Position numbers and translations under genes: made by a program. The notes beneath the pieces were generated by a model that searched no databases, was not told the origin of the DNA, and worked only from the letters and a program-made list of their open reading frames with translations. This document shows positions 1-13,020 of a stretch of 64,000 nt of DNA, one piece after another. Every line of letters starts with the position of its first letter. The stretch's first letter is position 1. Origin of the DNA: Lampris incognitus. Its lineage: Eukaryota; Chordata; Actinopteri; Lampriformes; Lampridae. The DNA is taken from positions 30,205,388 to 30,269,387 of the forward strand of contig NC_079230.1 of the NCBI RefSeq assembly GCF_029633865.1, written 5' to 3'.

Positions 1-49
1 CTCATGACAGGTACCTGCCCCCAACTGCCTCCTCAGTAAAGGAAGCCAC

Positions 50-812
50 ACCGCTTCCGGTGTGGGAAGATGGCGGCGCAAGTTCACATTTGCGGCGGCC
101 TCACCCAGTACCGTTCATGCAGCGTCTTTGTCCACGTCTAAGTTTGTCTTCGTTTGGTGGCTGGGAGAGCTGGCGCTGGATCGGCTGGGAGAGCTTGGTC
201 TAATGCATCCTGTGGGCCCAGGGACCACGGCCCTGACCGGAGCTGAGCCCGAAGAGGAAACACCGGAGGCGGTCTGACAGGATGCGGAAGCGGGGCAGGC
301 TAAGCTAAGTGCTAGCCCATGCAGACCAGCAGTTGGGATAACACCGAGGGCGGTCTGGCGGCGGCCTCGCCTAGCCTTGACTGTGTTTTAGCGTCGTCAG
401 GTGGAGTGCGGGGAGGTGTGTCGAAGGTGTCTGGCTGGGACAGCTGGTGCTGGATTGGCCGGGAGAGCTTGGTCTGCTGCATCCTGTGGGCCCAGGGACC
501 ACGGCCCTGACCGCAGCTGAGCCCGAAGAGGAAACACCGAGGGCGGTCTGTCAGGACGCAGAAGCAGGGCAGGCTAAGCTAACTGCTAGCCCATGCAGAC
601 CGGCAGTTCCGGCAGTCCTCCTGGCTGGCGTTCGTTCTCCTGGACAGTGATTTTTATTTATTTATTTTTGTAGTTTAGATATGCGTTAGTTTGGAAGTGT
701 GTTTTTGTCGTTGTGTTGCGCTGCTGTGCGCTGGGGAAACAATGTTTAGCTTCATTTCATGTGCGCAAGAGCATGAGATGAAATGACAGATAAAGTGTTT
801 GTCATTTCGAGT
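50..812 (+). mobile_element. Composite retroposon with internal VNTR, copy 1
   Basis: The 5' end is a GC-rich leader with an AAGATGGCGGC motif. About two ~272-bp internal units follow, each carrying GGCCCAGGGACCACGGCCC and GCTAAGCTAACTGCTAGCCC. The 3' module has CTGGGGAAACAATGTTTAGC, an inverted repeat of TTCATTTCATG, and a GACAGATAAAG signal. The same leader, unit and 3' module recur at 7313, 13021 (no leader) and 41873, so this is a dispersed family. I see no protein-coding domain, so it is presumably non-autonomous. The family name is unknown to me. Confidence 0.75.
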
Positions 813-1474
813 ATAATTGATACCTACTGATTTGCCGCTGTATTCCTGGTCGCACCCTGGGTGGTGCTGGGACGAGAGTCCGGTCGTGAGGCAGTGCGTC
901 TCACACTGCCGTTACATCACCCGTCTCCGACTTACACTCATGCATTCACTCTGGCGTCTCGAACTCGGCCTCCGCCGCTACATTTTCCCAGGCTTCATGG
1001 CGACGCCTCCTGCAAGACCTCCACAAAGACTGTTTTATGTCATCCACACATGCTTGGCCTTTTCTCATCTCTTTGCTCCTCTCAGAAGTCAGAATAAAGA
1101 GCCTTCACCAGGGTTTACTGACATAAGTCCAGCTTTACAGGGAGAGCAGACAGGCTGGAGTAAGATGTTGGACATCCTAGCAGGCCTGCCACTGGAAACA
1201 GATTTAAAGACGTGTGGGACAGATTTATCGCGTTTTTAAAAGATTCCCACAAGCTGGATATGTCATTATCTTAGAGCCACAGGACAGTCAAACATTTTGC
1301 TCTCGATACGTCTCGCTTGGTGTTGAGGTCAAAGCTGAACACATTAAGAAAGACCGACATCAGGAAGGGAAAGCACAGCACCAACTGATCTTTGAAGAGG
1401 ACGTTTTCACAGCAGGCGTTTCTTTGCAGCCGTTAACATCTGCAGGCTCCTCCCAGCCAGGCCAGTCTGCTCAT
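813..1474. other. Stretch with no recognised feature
   Basis: Mixed-composition sequence between the retroposon and the 9-bp array. Short open frames here have no recognisable domain or splice context. Confidence 0.5.
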
Positions 1475-4400
1475 CTCACATCAATCACATCAGTCACATC
1501 AATGACATCAGTCACATCAATCACATCAGTAACATCAATCACATCAGTCACATCAATCACATCAGTCACATCAGTCACATCATCACATCAATCACATCAG
1601 TCACATCATCACATCAGTCACATCATCACATCAGTCACATCAATGACATCAATCACATCAGGCACATCAATCACATCAGTCACATCAATCACATCATCAC
1701 ATCAGTCACGTCAGTCACATCAATCACATCAGTTACATCAGTCACAACAATCACATCGGTCACATCAGTCACAACAATCACATCAGTCACAGCAATCACA
1801 TCAGTCACGTCAATCACATCGGTCACATCAGTCACATCAACCACATCAATCGCATCAGTCACATCAGTCACATCATCACATCAGTCACATCAATCACATC
1901 ATCACAGCAGTCACATCAATCACATCAGTCACATCAATCACATCAGTCACAACAATCACATCAATCACATCAGTCACATCAGTCACAACAATCACATCGG
2001 TCACATCAGCCACATCAGTCACATCGGTCACAACAATCACATCAGTCACATCAATCACATCAGTCACATCGGTCACAACAATCACATCAGTCACATCAAT
2101 CACATCAGTCACATCAGTCACAACAATCACATCAATCACATCAGTCACATCGGTCACATCAGCCACATCAATCACATCGGTCACAACAATCACATCAGTC
2201 ACAACAATCACATCAGTCACATCAATCGCATCAGTCACATCAGTCACAACAATCACATCAGTCACACCACTCACATCAGTCACAACAATCACATCAGTCA
2301 CATCAGTCACATCAGTCACAACAATCACATCAGTCACAACAATCACATCAGTCGCATCAGTCATATCAGTCACATCAATCACATCAGTCACAGCAATCGC
2401 ATCAGTCACATCAGTCACATCAATCACATCAGTCACAACAATTACATCAGTCACATCAGTCACATCAGTCACAACAATCACATCAGTCGCATCAGTCACA
2501 TCAATCACATCAGTCACAACAATCGCATCAGTCACATCAGTCACATCAGTCACAACAATCGCATCAGTCACATCAGTCACATCAATCACATCAGTCACAA
2601 CAATCACATCAGTCACATCAGTCACATCCATCACTTCAGTCACATCAATCACAACAGTCACAACAGTCACATCAGTCATAACAATCACATCAGTCACATC
2701 AGTCACAACAATCACATCAGTCGCATCAGTCACATCAGTCACAACAATCACATCAGTCACATCAGTCACAACAATCACATCAGTCGCATCAGTCATATCA
2801 GTCACATCAATCACATCAGTCACAACAATCGCATCAGTCACATCAGTCACATCAATCACATCAGTCACAACAATCACATCAGTCACATCAATCACATCAG
2901 TCACAACAGTCACATCAGTCACAACAATCACATCAGTCACATCAGTCACATCAGTCACAACAATCGCATCAGTCACATCAGTCACATCAATCACATCAGT
3001 CACAACAATCACATCAGTCACATCAGTCACATCCATCACTTCAGTCACATCAATCACATCAGTCACAACAGTCACATCAGTCATAACAATCACATCAGTC
3101 ATATCAGTCACAACAATCACATCAGTCGCATCAGTCACAACAATCACATCAGTCACATCAGTCACAACAATCACATCAGTCGCATCAGTCATATCAGTCA
3201 CATCAATCACATCAGTCACAACAATCACATCAGTCACATCAGTCACAACAATCACATGAGTCACAACAATCGCATCAGTCACATCAGTCACATCAGTCAC
3301 AACAATCACATCAGTCACATCAATCACATCAGTCACATCAATCACATCAGTCACAACAGTCACAACAATCACATCAGTCACATCAGTCACAACAATCACA
3401 TCAGTCACATCAGTCACAACAATCACGTCGGTCACATCAGTCACAACAATCACATCAGTCACATCAGTCACATCGGTCACAACAATCACATCAGTCACAA
3501 CAATCACATCAGTCACAACAATCACATCAGTCACAACAATCACATCAGTCACATCAATCACATCAGTCACATCAATCACATCAGTCACAACAGTCACATC
3601 AATCACATCAGTCACATCAATCACATCAGTCACATCAATCGCATCAGTCACATCAATCACATCAGTCACATCAGTCACAACAGTCACATCAGTCACAACA
3701 ATCACATCAGTCACATCAGTCGAAACAATCACATCGGTCACATCAGTCACATCAGTCACAACAATCACATCGGTCACATCAATCACATCAGTCACATCAG
3801 TCACAACAATCACATCAATCACATCAGTCACATCAGTCACAACAATCACATCAGTCACAACAATCACACCAGTCACATCGGTCACAACAATCACATCAAT
3901 CACATCAGTCACATCAGTCACAACAATCACATCAGTCACATCAGTCACAACAATCACATCAGTCACATCATTCACATCAGTCACGTCAGTCACATCAATC
4001 GCATCAGTCACATCAATCACATCAGTCACATCAGTCACAACAGTCACATCAGTCACAACAATCACATCCATCACATCAATCACATCAGTCACATCAGTCA
4101 CAACAATCACATCAGTCACATCAGTCACAACAATCACATCAGTCACATCAATCACATCAGTCACATCAGTCACAACAGTCGCATCAGTCACATCAATCGC
4201 ATCAGTCACATCAATCGGATCAGTCACATCAGTCACAACAATCACATCAGTCACAACAGTCACATCAATCACATCAGTCACATCAATCACATCAGTCACA
4301 TCAATCGCATCAGTCACATCAATCACATCAGTCACATCAGTCACAACAGTCACATCAGTCACAACAATCACATCAGTCACATCAGTCGAAACAATCACAT

Positions 4401-6268
4401 CGGTCACATCAGTCACATCAGTCAAAACAATCACATCGGTCACATCAATCACATCAGTCACATCAGTCACAACAATCACATCGGTCACATCAATCACATC
4501 AGTCACATCAGTCACAACAATCACATCAGTCACAACAATCACACCAGTCACATCGGTCACAACAATCACATCGGTCACAACAATCACATCAATCACATCA
4601 GTCACATCAGTCACAACAATCACATCAGTCACATCAGTCACAACAATCACATCAGTCACATCATTCACATCAGTCACGTCAGTCACATCAATCGCATCAG
4701 TCACATCAATCACATCAGTCACATCAGTCACAACAGTCACATCAGTCACAACAATCACATCCATCACATCAATCACATCAGTCACATCAGTCACAACAAT
4801 CACATCAGTCACATCAGTCACAACAATCACATCAGTCACATCAATCACATCAGTCACATCAGTCACAACAGTCGCATCAGTCACATCAATCGCATCAGTC
4901 ACATCAATCGGATCAGTCACATCAGTCACAACAATCACATCAGTCGCATCAGTCATATCAGTCACATCAATCACATCAGTCACAACAATCACATCAGTCA
5001 CATCAGTCACAACAATCACATGAGTCACAACAATCGCATCAGTCACATCAGTCACATCAGTCACAACAATCACATCAGTCACATCAATCACATCAGTCAC
5101 AACAGTCACAACAATCACATCAGTCACATCAGTCACAACAATCACATCAGTCACATCAGTCACAACAATCACGTCGGTCACATCAGTCACAACAATCACA
5201 TCAGTCACATCAGTCACATCGGTCACAACAATCACATCAGTCACATCAGTCACAACAATCACATCAGTCACAACAATCACATCAGTCACAACAATCACAT
5301 CAGTCACATCAATCACATCAGTCACATCAATCACATCAGTCACAACAGTCACATCAATCACATCAGTCACATCAATCACATCAGTCACATCAATCGCATC
5401 AGTCACATCAATCACATCAGTCACATCAGTCACAACAGTCACATCAGTCACAACAATCACATCAGTCACATCAGTCGAAACAATCACATCGGTCACATCA
5501 GTCACATCAGTCACAACAATCACATCGGTCACATCAATCACATCAGTCACATCAGTCACAACAATCACATCGGTCACATCAATCACATCAGTCACATCAG
5601 TCACAACAATCACATCAGTCACAACAATCACACCAGTCACATCGGTCACAACAATCACATCAATCACATCAGTCACATCAGTCACAACAATCACATCAGT
5701 CACATCAGTCACAACAATCACATCAGTCACATCATTCACATCAGTCACGTCAGTCACATCAATCGCATCAGTCACATCAATCACATCAGTCACATCAGTC
5801 ACAACAGTCACATCAGTCACAACAATCACATCCATCACATCAATCACATCAGTCACATCAGTCACAACAATCACATCAGTCACAACAATCACATCAGTCA
5901 CATCAATCACATCAGTCACATCAGTCTCATCAGTCACAACAGTCGCATCAGTCACATCAATCGCATCAGTCACATCAATCGGATCAGTCACATCAATCAC
6001 ATCAGTCACATCAGTCACAACAGTCACATCAGTCACAACAATCACATCCATCACATCAATCACATCAGTCACATCAGTCACAACAATCACATCAGTCACA
6101 TCAGTCACAACAATCACATCAGTCACATCAATCACATCAGTCACATCAGTCACATCAGTCACAACAGTCGCATCAGTCACATCAATGACATCAGTCACAT
6201 CAATCACATCAGTCACATCAGTCACATCAGTCACAACAATCACATCAGTCACATCAGTCACAACAATC
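1475..6268 (+). repeat. 9-bp minisatellite, ~530 units, with higher-order duplications
   Basis: The array is built from 9-mers of the type TCACATCAG, TCACATCAA, TCACAACAA and TCACATCGG. Blocks of variant units recur in the same order. For example the GTCGAAACAATC variant occurs near 3720, 4385 and 5475, the CATTCACATCAGTCACGTC block near 3965, 4662 and 5735, and the CACATGAGTCACAAC block near 3253 and 5020. This indicates segmental duplications of roughly 0.7, 1.1 and 1.8 kb on top of the 9-bp period. Because 9 is a multiple of 3, several frames on both strands stay open for hundreds of codons. These are not genes. Confidence 0.97.
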
Positions 6269-6351
6269 CTCCCTGCATCACAGTGTGGCGGTGTTACTCT
6301 GTCAATTAGTCAACTGTTCAGACAGACTAATTGGCTTTAATAGGTAGCAGG

Positions 6352-6353
<2 letters not shown>

Positions 6354-6414
<61 letters not shown>

Positions 6415-6699
6415 GCAAGAGAGAGAGGCATAGAGAGGGAGACAGAGAGAGAAATAGAGGGAGACAGAGACATAGAGACATAGGGAGAGACAGAGGGAGA
6501 CATAGGGAGGGAGAGAGAGAGACAGAGAGAGAGACACACAGAGAGACACACAGAGAGACACAGAGAGAGACACAGAGAGAGAGAGAAAGACATAAAGGGA
6601 GGGAGAGAGAGACAGACAGAGAGAGAGAATGATGGTGCTGATAGGAGGGTCATAGTTATTGAGTGGGCATGTGGTGTGAATAACAAAACCTGAGACACC

Positions 6700-6741
<42 letters not shown>
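6354..6741. repeat. (AC)n, purine-rich GAGA tract and (TG)n
   Basis: A pure (AC)n run at 6354-6410 is followed by a GA/GACA-rich purine strand to about 6628, then a (TG)n run at 6702-6741. The Cys/Val-rich and Leu/Ser-rich open frames here are microsatellite artefacts. Confidence 0.95.
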
Positions 6742-6742
<1 letters not shown>

Positions 6743-7312
6743 GTGTGTGCGTGCCTGCGCACGCGTGTATACACTTGCTCACAGCAAAGGGGAGTGATCC
6801 ATGCGGTGTCTCCAGAGGGAGGCAAGCAGCTGTTCCCCCATCTCTCATCTCAGACAGGAAGTGGTCAGAGCAGCAGAGGCACGATGGAACAGCTCGCACG
6901 CAAACGCTGCCTCCGATCCAGGTCTTCGGAACAAACGGCCCACCGGAGACTTGAGAGGTTCAGCAGCGCCGGCTCTGCCAGTGCACCGCTGGCGGCAGCG
7001 GGGGCTGCGGAGCCTGTGGCAGACAGCAGCAGCCGTCTGTCCTCAGGCCTGGGCCCTCCGCGAGACGTGCGGCGCCGCCTCCCGGGCCTCCTTTTCCAAC
7101 ACGTCCTGCGTGCAGCGTGTGCGTAGGAGGCAGGTGTGCAGACAGACAAACAGACAGACGAGAGCAGACTAAATATCGTGCCCTTGAGGGTAACAAGTGC
7201 ACGATAGCTCAAAGTCAGGTCAGGTTTTAACTGGTCACAGCTTAAAAACCCTGAACACGGCGAAATAAGAAATGTATTTTCAAATAACTTGATACCGTGT
7301 TTTTTTACCATT
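6742..7312. other. Unassigned GC-rich sequence
   Basis: GC-rich, CpG-containing sequence at about 6900-7130 followed by AT-richer DNA. Open frames exist on both strands but none shows a known domain. It could be a diverged repeat or part of an untranslated exon of a neighbouring gene. Confidence 0.3.
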
Positions 7313-9262
7313 TCCTGTGTGGGGAGATGGCGGCGCACAAATTCACGTTGCAGCGGCCTCACCCAGTACCGTCCATGCAGCGTCTTCCTCCACGTCTGCG
7401 TCTAAGTTTGTCTCGGTTTGGTGGCTGGGAGAGCTGGTGCTGGATCGGCTAGGAGAGGCTGGTCTGCTGAGTCCTGTGGGCCCAAGGACCACGGCCCTGA
7501 CCGGAGCTGTGCCCGAAGAGGTAACACCGAGGCCGGTCTGACAGGATGCAGAAGCGGGTCAGCCGGGCAGGCTAAGCTAACTGCTAGCCCATGCAGACCG
7601 GCAGTTCCAATAATACCGAGGGCGGTCTGGCGGCGGCCTCGCCTAGCCTTGACTGTGTTTTAGTGTCGGCATGTGGAGTGCAGGGAGGTGTATCGAAGGT
7701 GTCTGGCTGGGAGAGCTGGTGCTGGATCGACTGGGAAAGCTTGGTCTACTGCATCCTGTAGGCCCAGGGACCACGGCCCTGACCGGAGCTGCACCTGAAG
7801 AGGAAACACCGAGACCGGTCTGACAGGACACAGAAGCGGGTCAGCCGGGCAGGCTAAGCTAACTGCTAGCTAGCCCATGCAGACCGGCAGTTCCAATAAC
7901 ACCGAGGGCGGTCTGGCGGCGCCCTCGCCTGGCCTTGACTGTGTTTTAGTGTCGGCATGTGGAGTGCAAAGGTTTCTGGCTGGGAGAGCTGGTGCTGGAT
8001 CGACTGGGAAAGCTTGGTCTACTGCATCCTGTAGGCCCAGGGACCACGGCCCTGACCGGAGCTGCGCCTGAAGAGGAAACACCGAGACCGGTCTGACAGG
8101 ACACAGAAGCGGGTCAGCTCGACAAGCTAAGCTAACTGCTAGTTAGCCCATGCAGACTGGCAGTTCCAATAACACCGAGTGCGGTCTGGCGGCGGCCTCG
8201 CCTGGCCTTGACTGTGTTTTAGTGTCGGCATGTGGAGTGCAAAGGTTTCTGGCTGGGAGAGCTGGTGCTGGATCGACTGGGAAAGCTTGGTCTACTGCAT
8301 CCTGTAGGCCCAGGGACCACGGCCCTGACCGGAGCTGCACCTGAAGAGGAAACACCGAGGCCGGTCTGACAGGACGCAGAAGCGGGTCAGCCGGACAAGC
8401 TAAGCTAACTGCTAGCTAGCCCATGCAGACTGGCAGCTCCAATAACACCGAGGGCGGTCTGGCGGCGGCCTCGCCTGGCCTTGACTGTGTTTTAGTGTCG
8501 GCATGTGGAGTGCAGGGAGGTGTGTCGAAGGTGTCTGGCTGGGAGAGCTGGTGCTGGTGCTGGATCGACTGGGAAAGCTTGGTCTACTGCATCCTGTAGG
8601 CCCAGGGACCACGGCCCTGACCGGAGCTGCACCTGAAGAGGAAACACCGAGGCTGGTCTGACAGGACGCAGAAGCGGGTCAGCCGGGCAAGCTAAGCTAA
8701 CTGCTAGCCCATGCAGACCGGCAGTTCCAATAATACCGAGGGCGGTCTGGCGGCGGCCTCGCCTGGCCTTGACTGTGTTTTAGTGTCGGCATGCGCAGTG
8801 CAGGGAGGTGTGTCAAAGGTGTCTGGCTGGGAGAGCTGGTGCTGGATCGACTGGGAAAGCTTGGTCTACTGCATCCTGTAGGCCCAGGGACCACGGCCCT
8901 GACCGGAGCTGCGCCTGAAGAGGTAACACCGAGGCCGGTCTGACAGGACGCAGAAGCGGGTCAGCCGGGCAAGCTAAGCTAACTGCTAGCCCATGCAGAC
9001 CGGCAGTTCCAATAACACCGAGGCCGGTCTGACAGGACCTAGCTGGCGTTCGTTCTCCTGCACAGTGATTTTATTTTTTTGTAGTTGGATGTGTTACTTT
9101 GGATGCGTGTCTTGTGGTAGTTCTTGTAGTTTTTGGAAGTGTTTGTGTCTTTGTGTTGCACTGCTGTGCGCTGGGGAAACGATGTTTCGCTTCATTTCAT
9201 GTGTGCAAGTGCATGAAATGAAACGACAAATAAAGTGTTTCTGATTCTGATTCTACCTTTAC
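7313..9262 (+). mobile_element. Composite retroposon with expanded internal VNTR, copy 2 (most complete)
   Basis: The leader with GGAGATGGCGGCG begins at about 7320. About five tandem ~272-292-bp units follow; the GGCGGTCTGGCGGCGGCCTC landmark and its variants recur near 7620, 7910, 8180, 8455 and 8745. The 3' module at about 9030-9260 has the TTCATTTCATG / CATGAAATGAA hairpin, an AAATAAAGTG signal and a terminal (CTGATT)n-like tail. The order leader, VNTR, 3' module with a short tandem tail resembles a LINE-mobilised composite retroposon, by analogy to hominoid SVA. The homology itself is not claimed. Confidence 0.8.
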
Positions 9263-9599
9263 CCATAACTGTTCGCCATTGTCTCGGAAACGGGGGGGCG
9301 TGGTCTGGTGATATTAATATTCATGAGCTGGCCTTGGACTGACAAGTACAACCCAGGGCTGGCGGTAAGGGTGGGCGGAGTTTCCCATTTGGATGCGTTG
9401 ATCCGACTAGGTGCAAGTAAATGACTGAGTGATGACATCATGAGTGTCAGCGGAAAAGACCAGCGGAGAGGAGCAGGAGTCGGGTTCTCCTTCCAGACGC
9501 AGAAACTGGATTCTGCTTTTATACGAACATTCTCTTCAGTAGGACGAGAAGGCAGGAAGCCACTTCATTTTGTATTGTATGCTTACAGTGAATGTGTCT
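9263..9599. other. Unassigned spacer
   Basis: Short unique-looking DNA with no recognised repeat or coding signal. Confidence 0.4.
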
Positions 9600-9895
9600 T
9601 CTGCAGGTAACCACCCTGTCGTATAGGAGCAGTGGGCCGCTGCAGCGCCCGGGGACCAACTCCAGTTCTTCTTTCCATTGCCTTGCTCAGGGGCACAGGC
9701 AGGAGTATTAACCCTAACATGCGTGTCTTTTTGATGGTGGGAGGACACCGGAGCACCCGGAGGAAACCCACGAGGAGAGCATGCAAACTCCACACAGAAA
9801 GGACCTGGGACGGCCTGGGGTTCGAACCCAGGACCTTCTTGCTGCGAGGCCACAGTGTTAACCCCTGGGCCACCGTGCCGCCAACAATACATGTA
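9600..9895 (-). mobile_element. V-SINE-like element, variant with GCAGCGCCCGGGGACC core
   Basis: Read on the minus strand it starts GGCGGCACGGTGG, has a tRNA-like A box and the B box GGGTTCGAACCCC, and then the GTGGAGTTTGCATGCTCTC core typical of vertebrate V-SINEs. The 3' side carries the GCAGCGCCCGGGG segment also found at 22020 and 42959. Confidence 0.85.
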
Positions 9896-10333
9896 AATGG
9901 GCAGTACAAAATGCTGGATGACTAAAGTTATGACCGATGTTAGAAAACATCAGGGTTTCAAATTTGGACCGACTAACATGTCCTCGTGCATCTTCCCCCA
10001 GTGTACCCGCACACACTTTATCCGCAAGCAATGAGATTCCTCCATACTAGAAGGTCACCGTGCTCTCTCAGGAAGGCTTGGGTCCAGAACACATCCCCCG
10101 GTTTGGACCGACCAACTGTGCGCGTCTTGACAGTAATGGAGACTACACAGCCCTCCGGCCAACATTAAGCAACCTGCAGATTTACTGCTTGCTCTTTCGG
10201 GTTTCTGGTTAATGAAAAGGAATTGCTCATTACTCTTTCCCTGCACCACCCCCACCCATACTCTCTTTCTCTGGCTAGCTCGGCGTCACCCGAGGCCATT
10301 TTAATCTGCCTATGTTGGAGCCGTCTCCTTACA

Positions 10334-11471
10334 CAGATGGATGAGAAAGTGGAGCGAGTGCAGCAGAGCAGGAGACGTAGATGACGTGTGCAGGTGAGAA
10401 GTGGAGCGAGTGCAGGAGACGTGGATGATGTGTGCAGGTGGATGAGAAGTGGAGCGAGTGCAGGAGACGTAGATGACGTGTGCAGGTGGATGAGAAGTGG
10501 AGCGAGTGCAGGAGACGTAGATGATGTGTGCAGGTGGATGAGAAGTGGAGCGAGTGCAGCAGAGCAGGAGATGTACAGGACGTGTGCGGGTGGATGAGAA
10601 GTGCAGCAGAGCAGGAGATGTAGAGGACGTGTGCGGGTGGATGAGAAGTGCAGCAGAGCAGGAGACGTAGATGACTTGTGCAGGTGGATGAGAAGTGGAG
10701 CGAGTGCAGCAGTGCAGGAGACGTAGATGACTTGTGCAGGTGGATGAGAAGTGCAGCAGAGCAGGAGATGTACAGGACGTGTGCGGGTGGATGAGAAGTG
10801 GAGCGAGCGCAGCAGAGCAGGAGATGTAGATGACGTGTGCGGGTGGATGAGAAGTGGAGCGAGTGCAGCAGAGCAGGAGATGTAGAGGACGTGTGCGGGT
10901 GGATGAGAAGTGGAGCGAGTGCAGCAGAGCAGGAGATGTAGAGGACGTGTGCGGGTGGATGAGAAGTGGAGCGAGTGCAGCAGAGCAGGAGACGTAGATG
11001 ACGTGTGCAGGTGGATGAGAAGTGGAGCGAGTGCAGGAGACGTAGATGATGTGTGCAGGTGGATGAGAAGTGGAGCGAGTGCAGCAGAGCAGGAGATGTA
11101 CAGGACGTGTGCGGGTGGATGAGAAGTGGAGCGAGCGCAGCAGAGCAGGAGATGTACAGGACGTGTGCGGGTGGATGAGAAGTGGAGCGAGTGCAGCAGA
11201 GCAGGAGACGTAGATGATGTAGATGACTTGTGCAGGTGGATGAGAAGTGGAGCGAGTGCAGCAGAGCAGGAGATGTAGATGATGTGTGCAGGTGGATGAG
11301 GAGTGCAGCAGAGCAGGAGACGTAGATGATGTGTGCGGGTGGATGAGAAGTGGAGCGTGTGCAGCAGAGCAGGAGACGTAGATGATGTAGATGACGTGTG
11401 CAGGTGGATGAGAAGTGGAGCGAGTGCAGCAGAGCAGGAGACGTAGATGATGTAGATGACGTGTGCAGGTG
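10334..11471 (+). repeat. ~47-56-bp minisatellite, about 21 units
   Basis: Units read GAGAAGTGGAGCGAGTGCAG, then CAGAGCAGGAGACGTAGATG, then ACGTGTGCAGGTGGAT. Some copies lack the CAGCAGAGCAG segment (47 bp instead of 56), and a few carry an extra ATGTAGATG. The Ser/His/Leu-rich minus-strand open frames across the array have no domain and are artefacts. Confidence 0.95.
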
Positions 11472-12524
11472 GGCCTGCTCCACAAGAGCTCCAGAGAGCA
11501 GCTGGCGTGTGGGGGATGGGGAGATACGGAGGGGGAAGGGGGGGGGGTTCTGGTGTGGTACTCATCAGCCCAACAAGGTCCTGAAGGCTCCAGCTGGCCA
11601 GCTGCAGACTGGGACTCTAACCTTTAGCGCCAGTCACTCCCCTCGGACTGACTTATGCGGCTGAAGACGACCCAGCTCGTCTCTTATCTCCCCGTCCTGG
11701 ATTTGACCGCCTTACAGTTGCATTTGTGGGCTTTTGGAGGTCCACCAGGGTCTCTGAGGGAGCACGTTTGCTGCACGCCAAAGCCATGAAGCTGAATCGG
11801 TCCAACGCACGTGAGGCCAACGTGCTTCTTCACACTTTCCCCCGCACGTCAGCAGCGCCTACAAGACTTCCTGAGGCGTCGGGGCACGAAGGATATTAAC
11901 ATGCAAATCTCCTCTAAGCCACGCAGCGGAGGCGTGTCGGCGAGCAACTCACAGCCCAGGAAAGAAACGCGGCTGCTGGACTATTGCGCCACCCCGCGGC
12001 ACGGCTCTGTAACTGCAGAGGGGATGAGCGGAAACGCCAGAAATCCCCGTCGGTTTTTTTTAATCGTTCATGCTACAGCCTTGCTCCTTCCGTTTTGTAT
12101 TCGTGGCCGCCGGACCTCTAGAAGCACGTCATCGTGAACTCGGACGCCGCCGGTCCGAGACCCCCCACACCACAACACCCACATGCTGGACTACCTGAGT
12201 CCAAACGCAACACACACTCACACAGTGCAATCATCTTCTAAGCTGGAAACCCGGGCAAACCAGTGTAAAGCAGTGGGGCTTGTTGTGATATGTTAATTAG
12301 GACCGGATGCTAGGTGGAGTGATACAGGAAGTGATGTCTTGACGCCTGAGCATAATGTGGAGTGAAGTTATGTTAAACCCTAGTCTGCCTTGTCGTCCAC
12401 TAATACTTCAGGGCTGTTATTACCACCTGGCGTGTCATTTCATCATCTCACCGTCAGGGGGCGTCTCATTGTGGAGTAACGAGCATCGGGGACAACCGAA
12501 TTTCACTTATAATACCACATGACT
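11472..12524. other. Unassigned intergenic DNA
   Basis: Mixed sequence with a G run at about 11538-11549. No exon, repeat family or RNA gene recognised. Confidence 0.4.
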
Positions 12525-12745
12525 GGCGGCACGGTGGCGCAGGGGTTAGCACAGTCGCCTCACGGCAAGAAGGTCCTGGGTTCGAGCCTCGGGGTAGTCC
12601 AACCTTGGGGGTCGTCCCGGGTCGTCCTCTGTGTGGAGTTTGCATGTTCTCCCCGTTTGGGTTTCCTCCCACAGTCCAAAGACATGTAGGTCAGCTGACT
12701 CGGCCTTACTACACTGGCCCTAGGTGTGTGTGTGTGTGAGGAAAG
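12525..12745 (+). mobile_element. V-SINE, 5' portion
   Basis: Begins GGCGGCACGGTGGCGCAGG with A box, B box GGGTTCGAGCC and core GTGTGGAGTTTGCATGTTC, followed by CACAGTCCAAAGACATG. It runs into a short (GT)n at 12725 and lacks the 3' region with the GGAT tail. Confidence 0.9.
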
Positions 12746-12861
12746 TCTAGAAGGTAGTAAAGGCTGACTCTAAACCCTCCATTCCAAACACGGAGAACTG
12801 ACCAAACACGGATGAGGGGCTGAAACATCCATTTAAGTTGCACAGTTGCAATAACAGACGC

Positions 12862-13020
12862 AAGGGACGTGTCGGTTGCTCTTCACGGGGAACTCGAGAC
12901 GCAGAACAAACCTCGAGACTGGGCAGGGTTATCTACCGGAGTCACGTGCACTACAGCTCCAACCTGCACACAGCACCAACCTGCTCCAGCCAAGCTGGTT
13001 CAGACGCTCATCAAGTGGCG
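12862..13020 (+). repeat. Left copy of ~155-bp direct repeat flanking a retroposon VNTR
   Basis: Contains TCGGTTGCTCTTCACGGG, GCAGAACAAACCTCGAGAC and TATCTACCGG. The same block recurs at 14101-14260 on the far side of the VNTR. Confidence 0.85.

Noticed and set aside
1894-6309. Very long open frames (up to 1455 codons) in the 9-bp array as protein genes
   Set aside because: They are produced by a 9-bp period without stop codons, occur on both strands over the same DNA, and lack any domain, splice or start context.
6707-7126. Cys/Val-rich frames starting in (TG)n tracts
   Set aside because: Translations of dinucleotide repeats continuing into noncoding DNA; no domain.
10165-11565. Ser/His/Leu-rich minus-strand frames of 384-466 codons
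   Set aside because: Three overlapping frames encode shifted versions of one minisatellite unit; no known domain.
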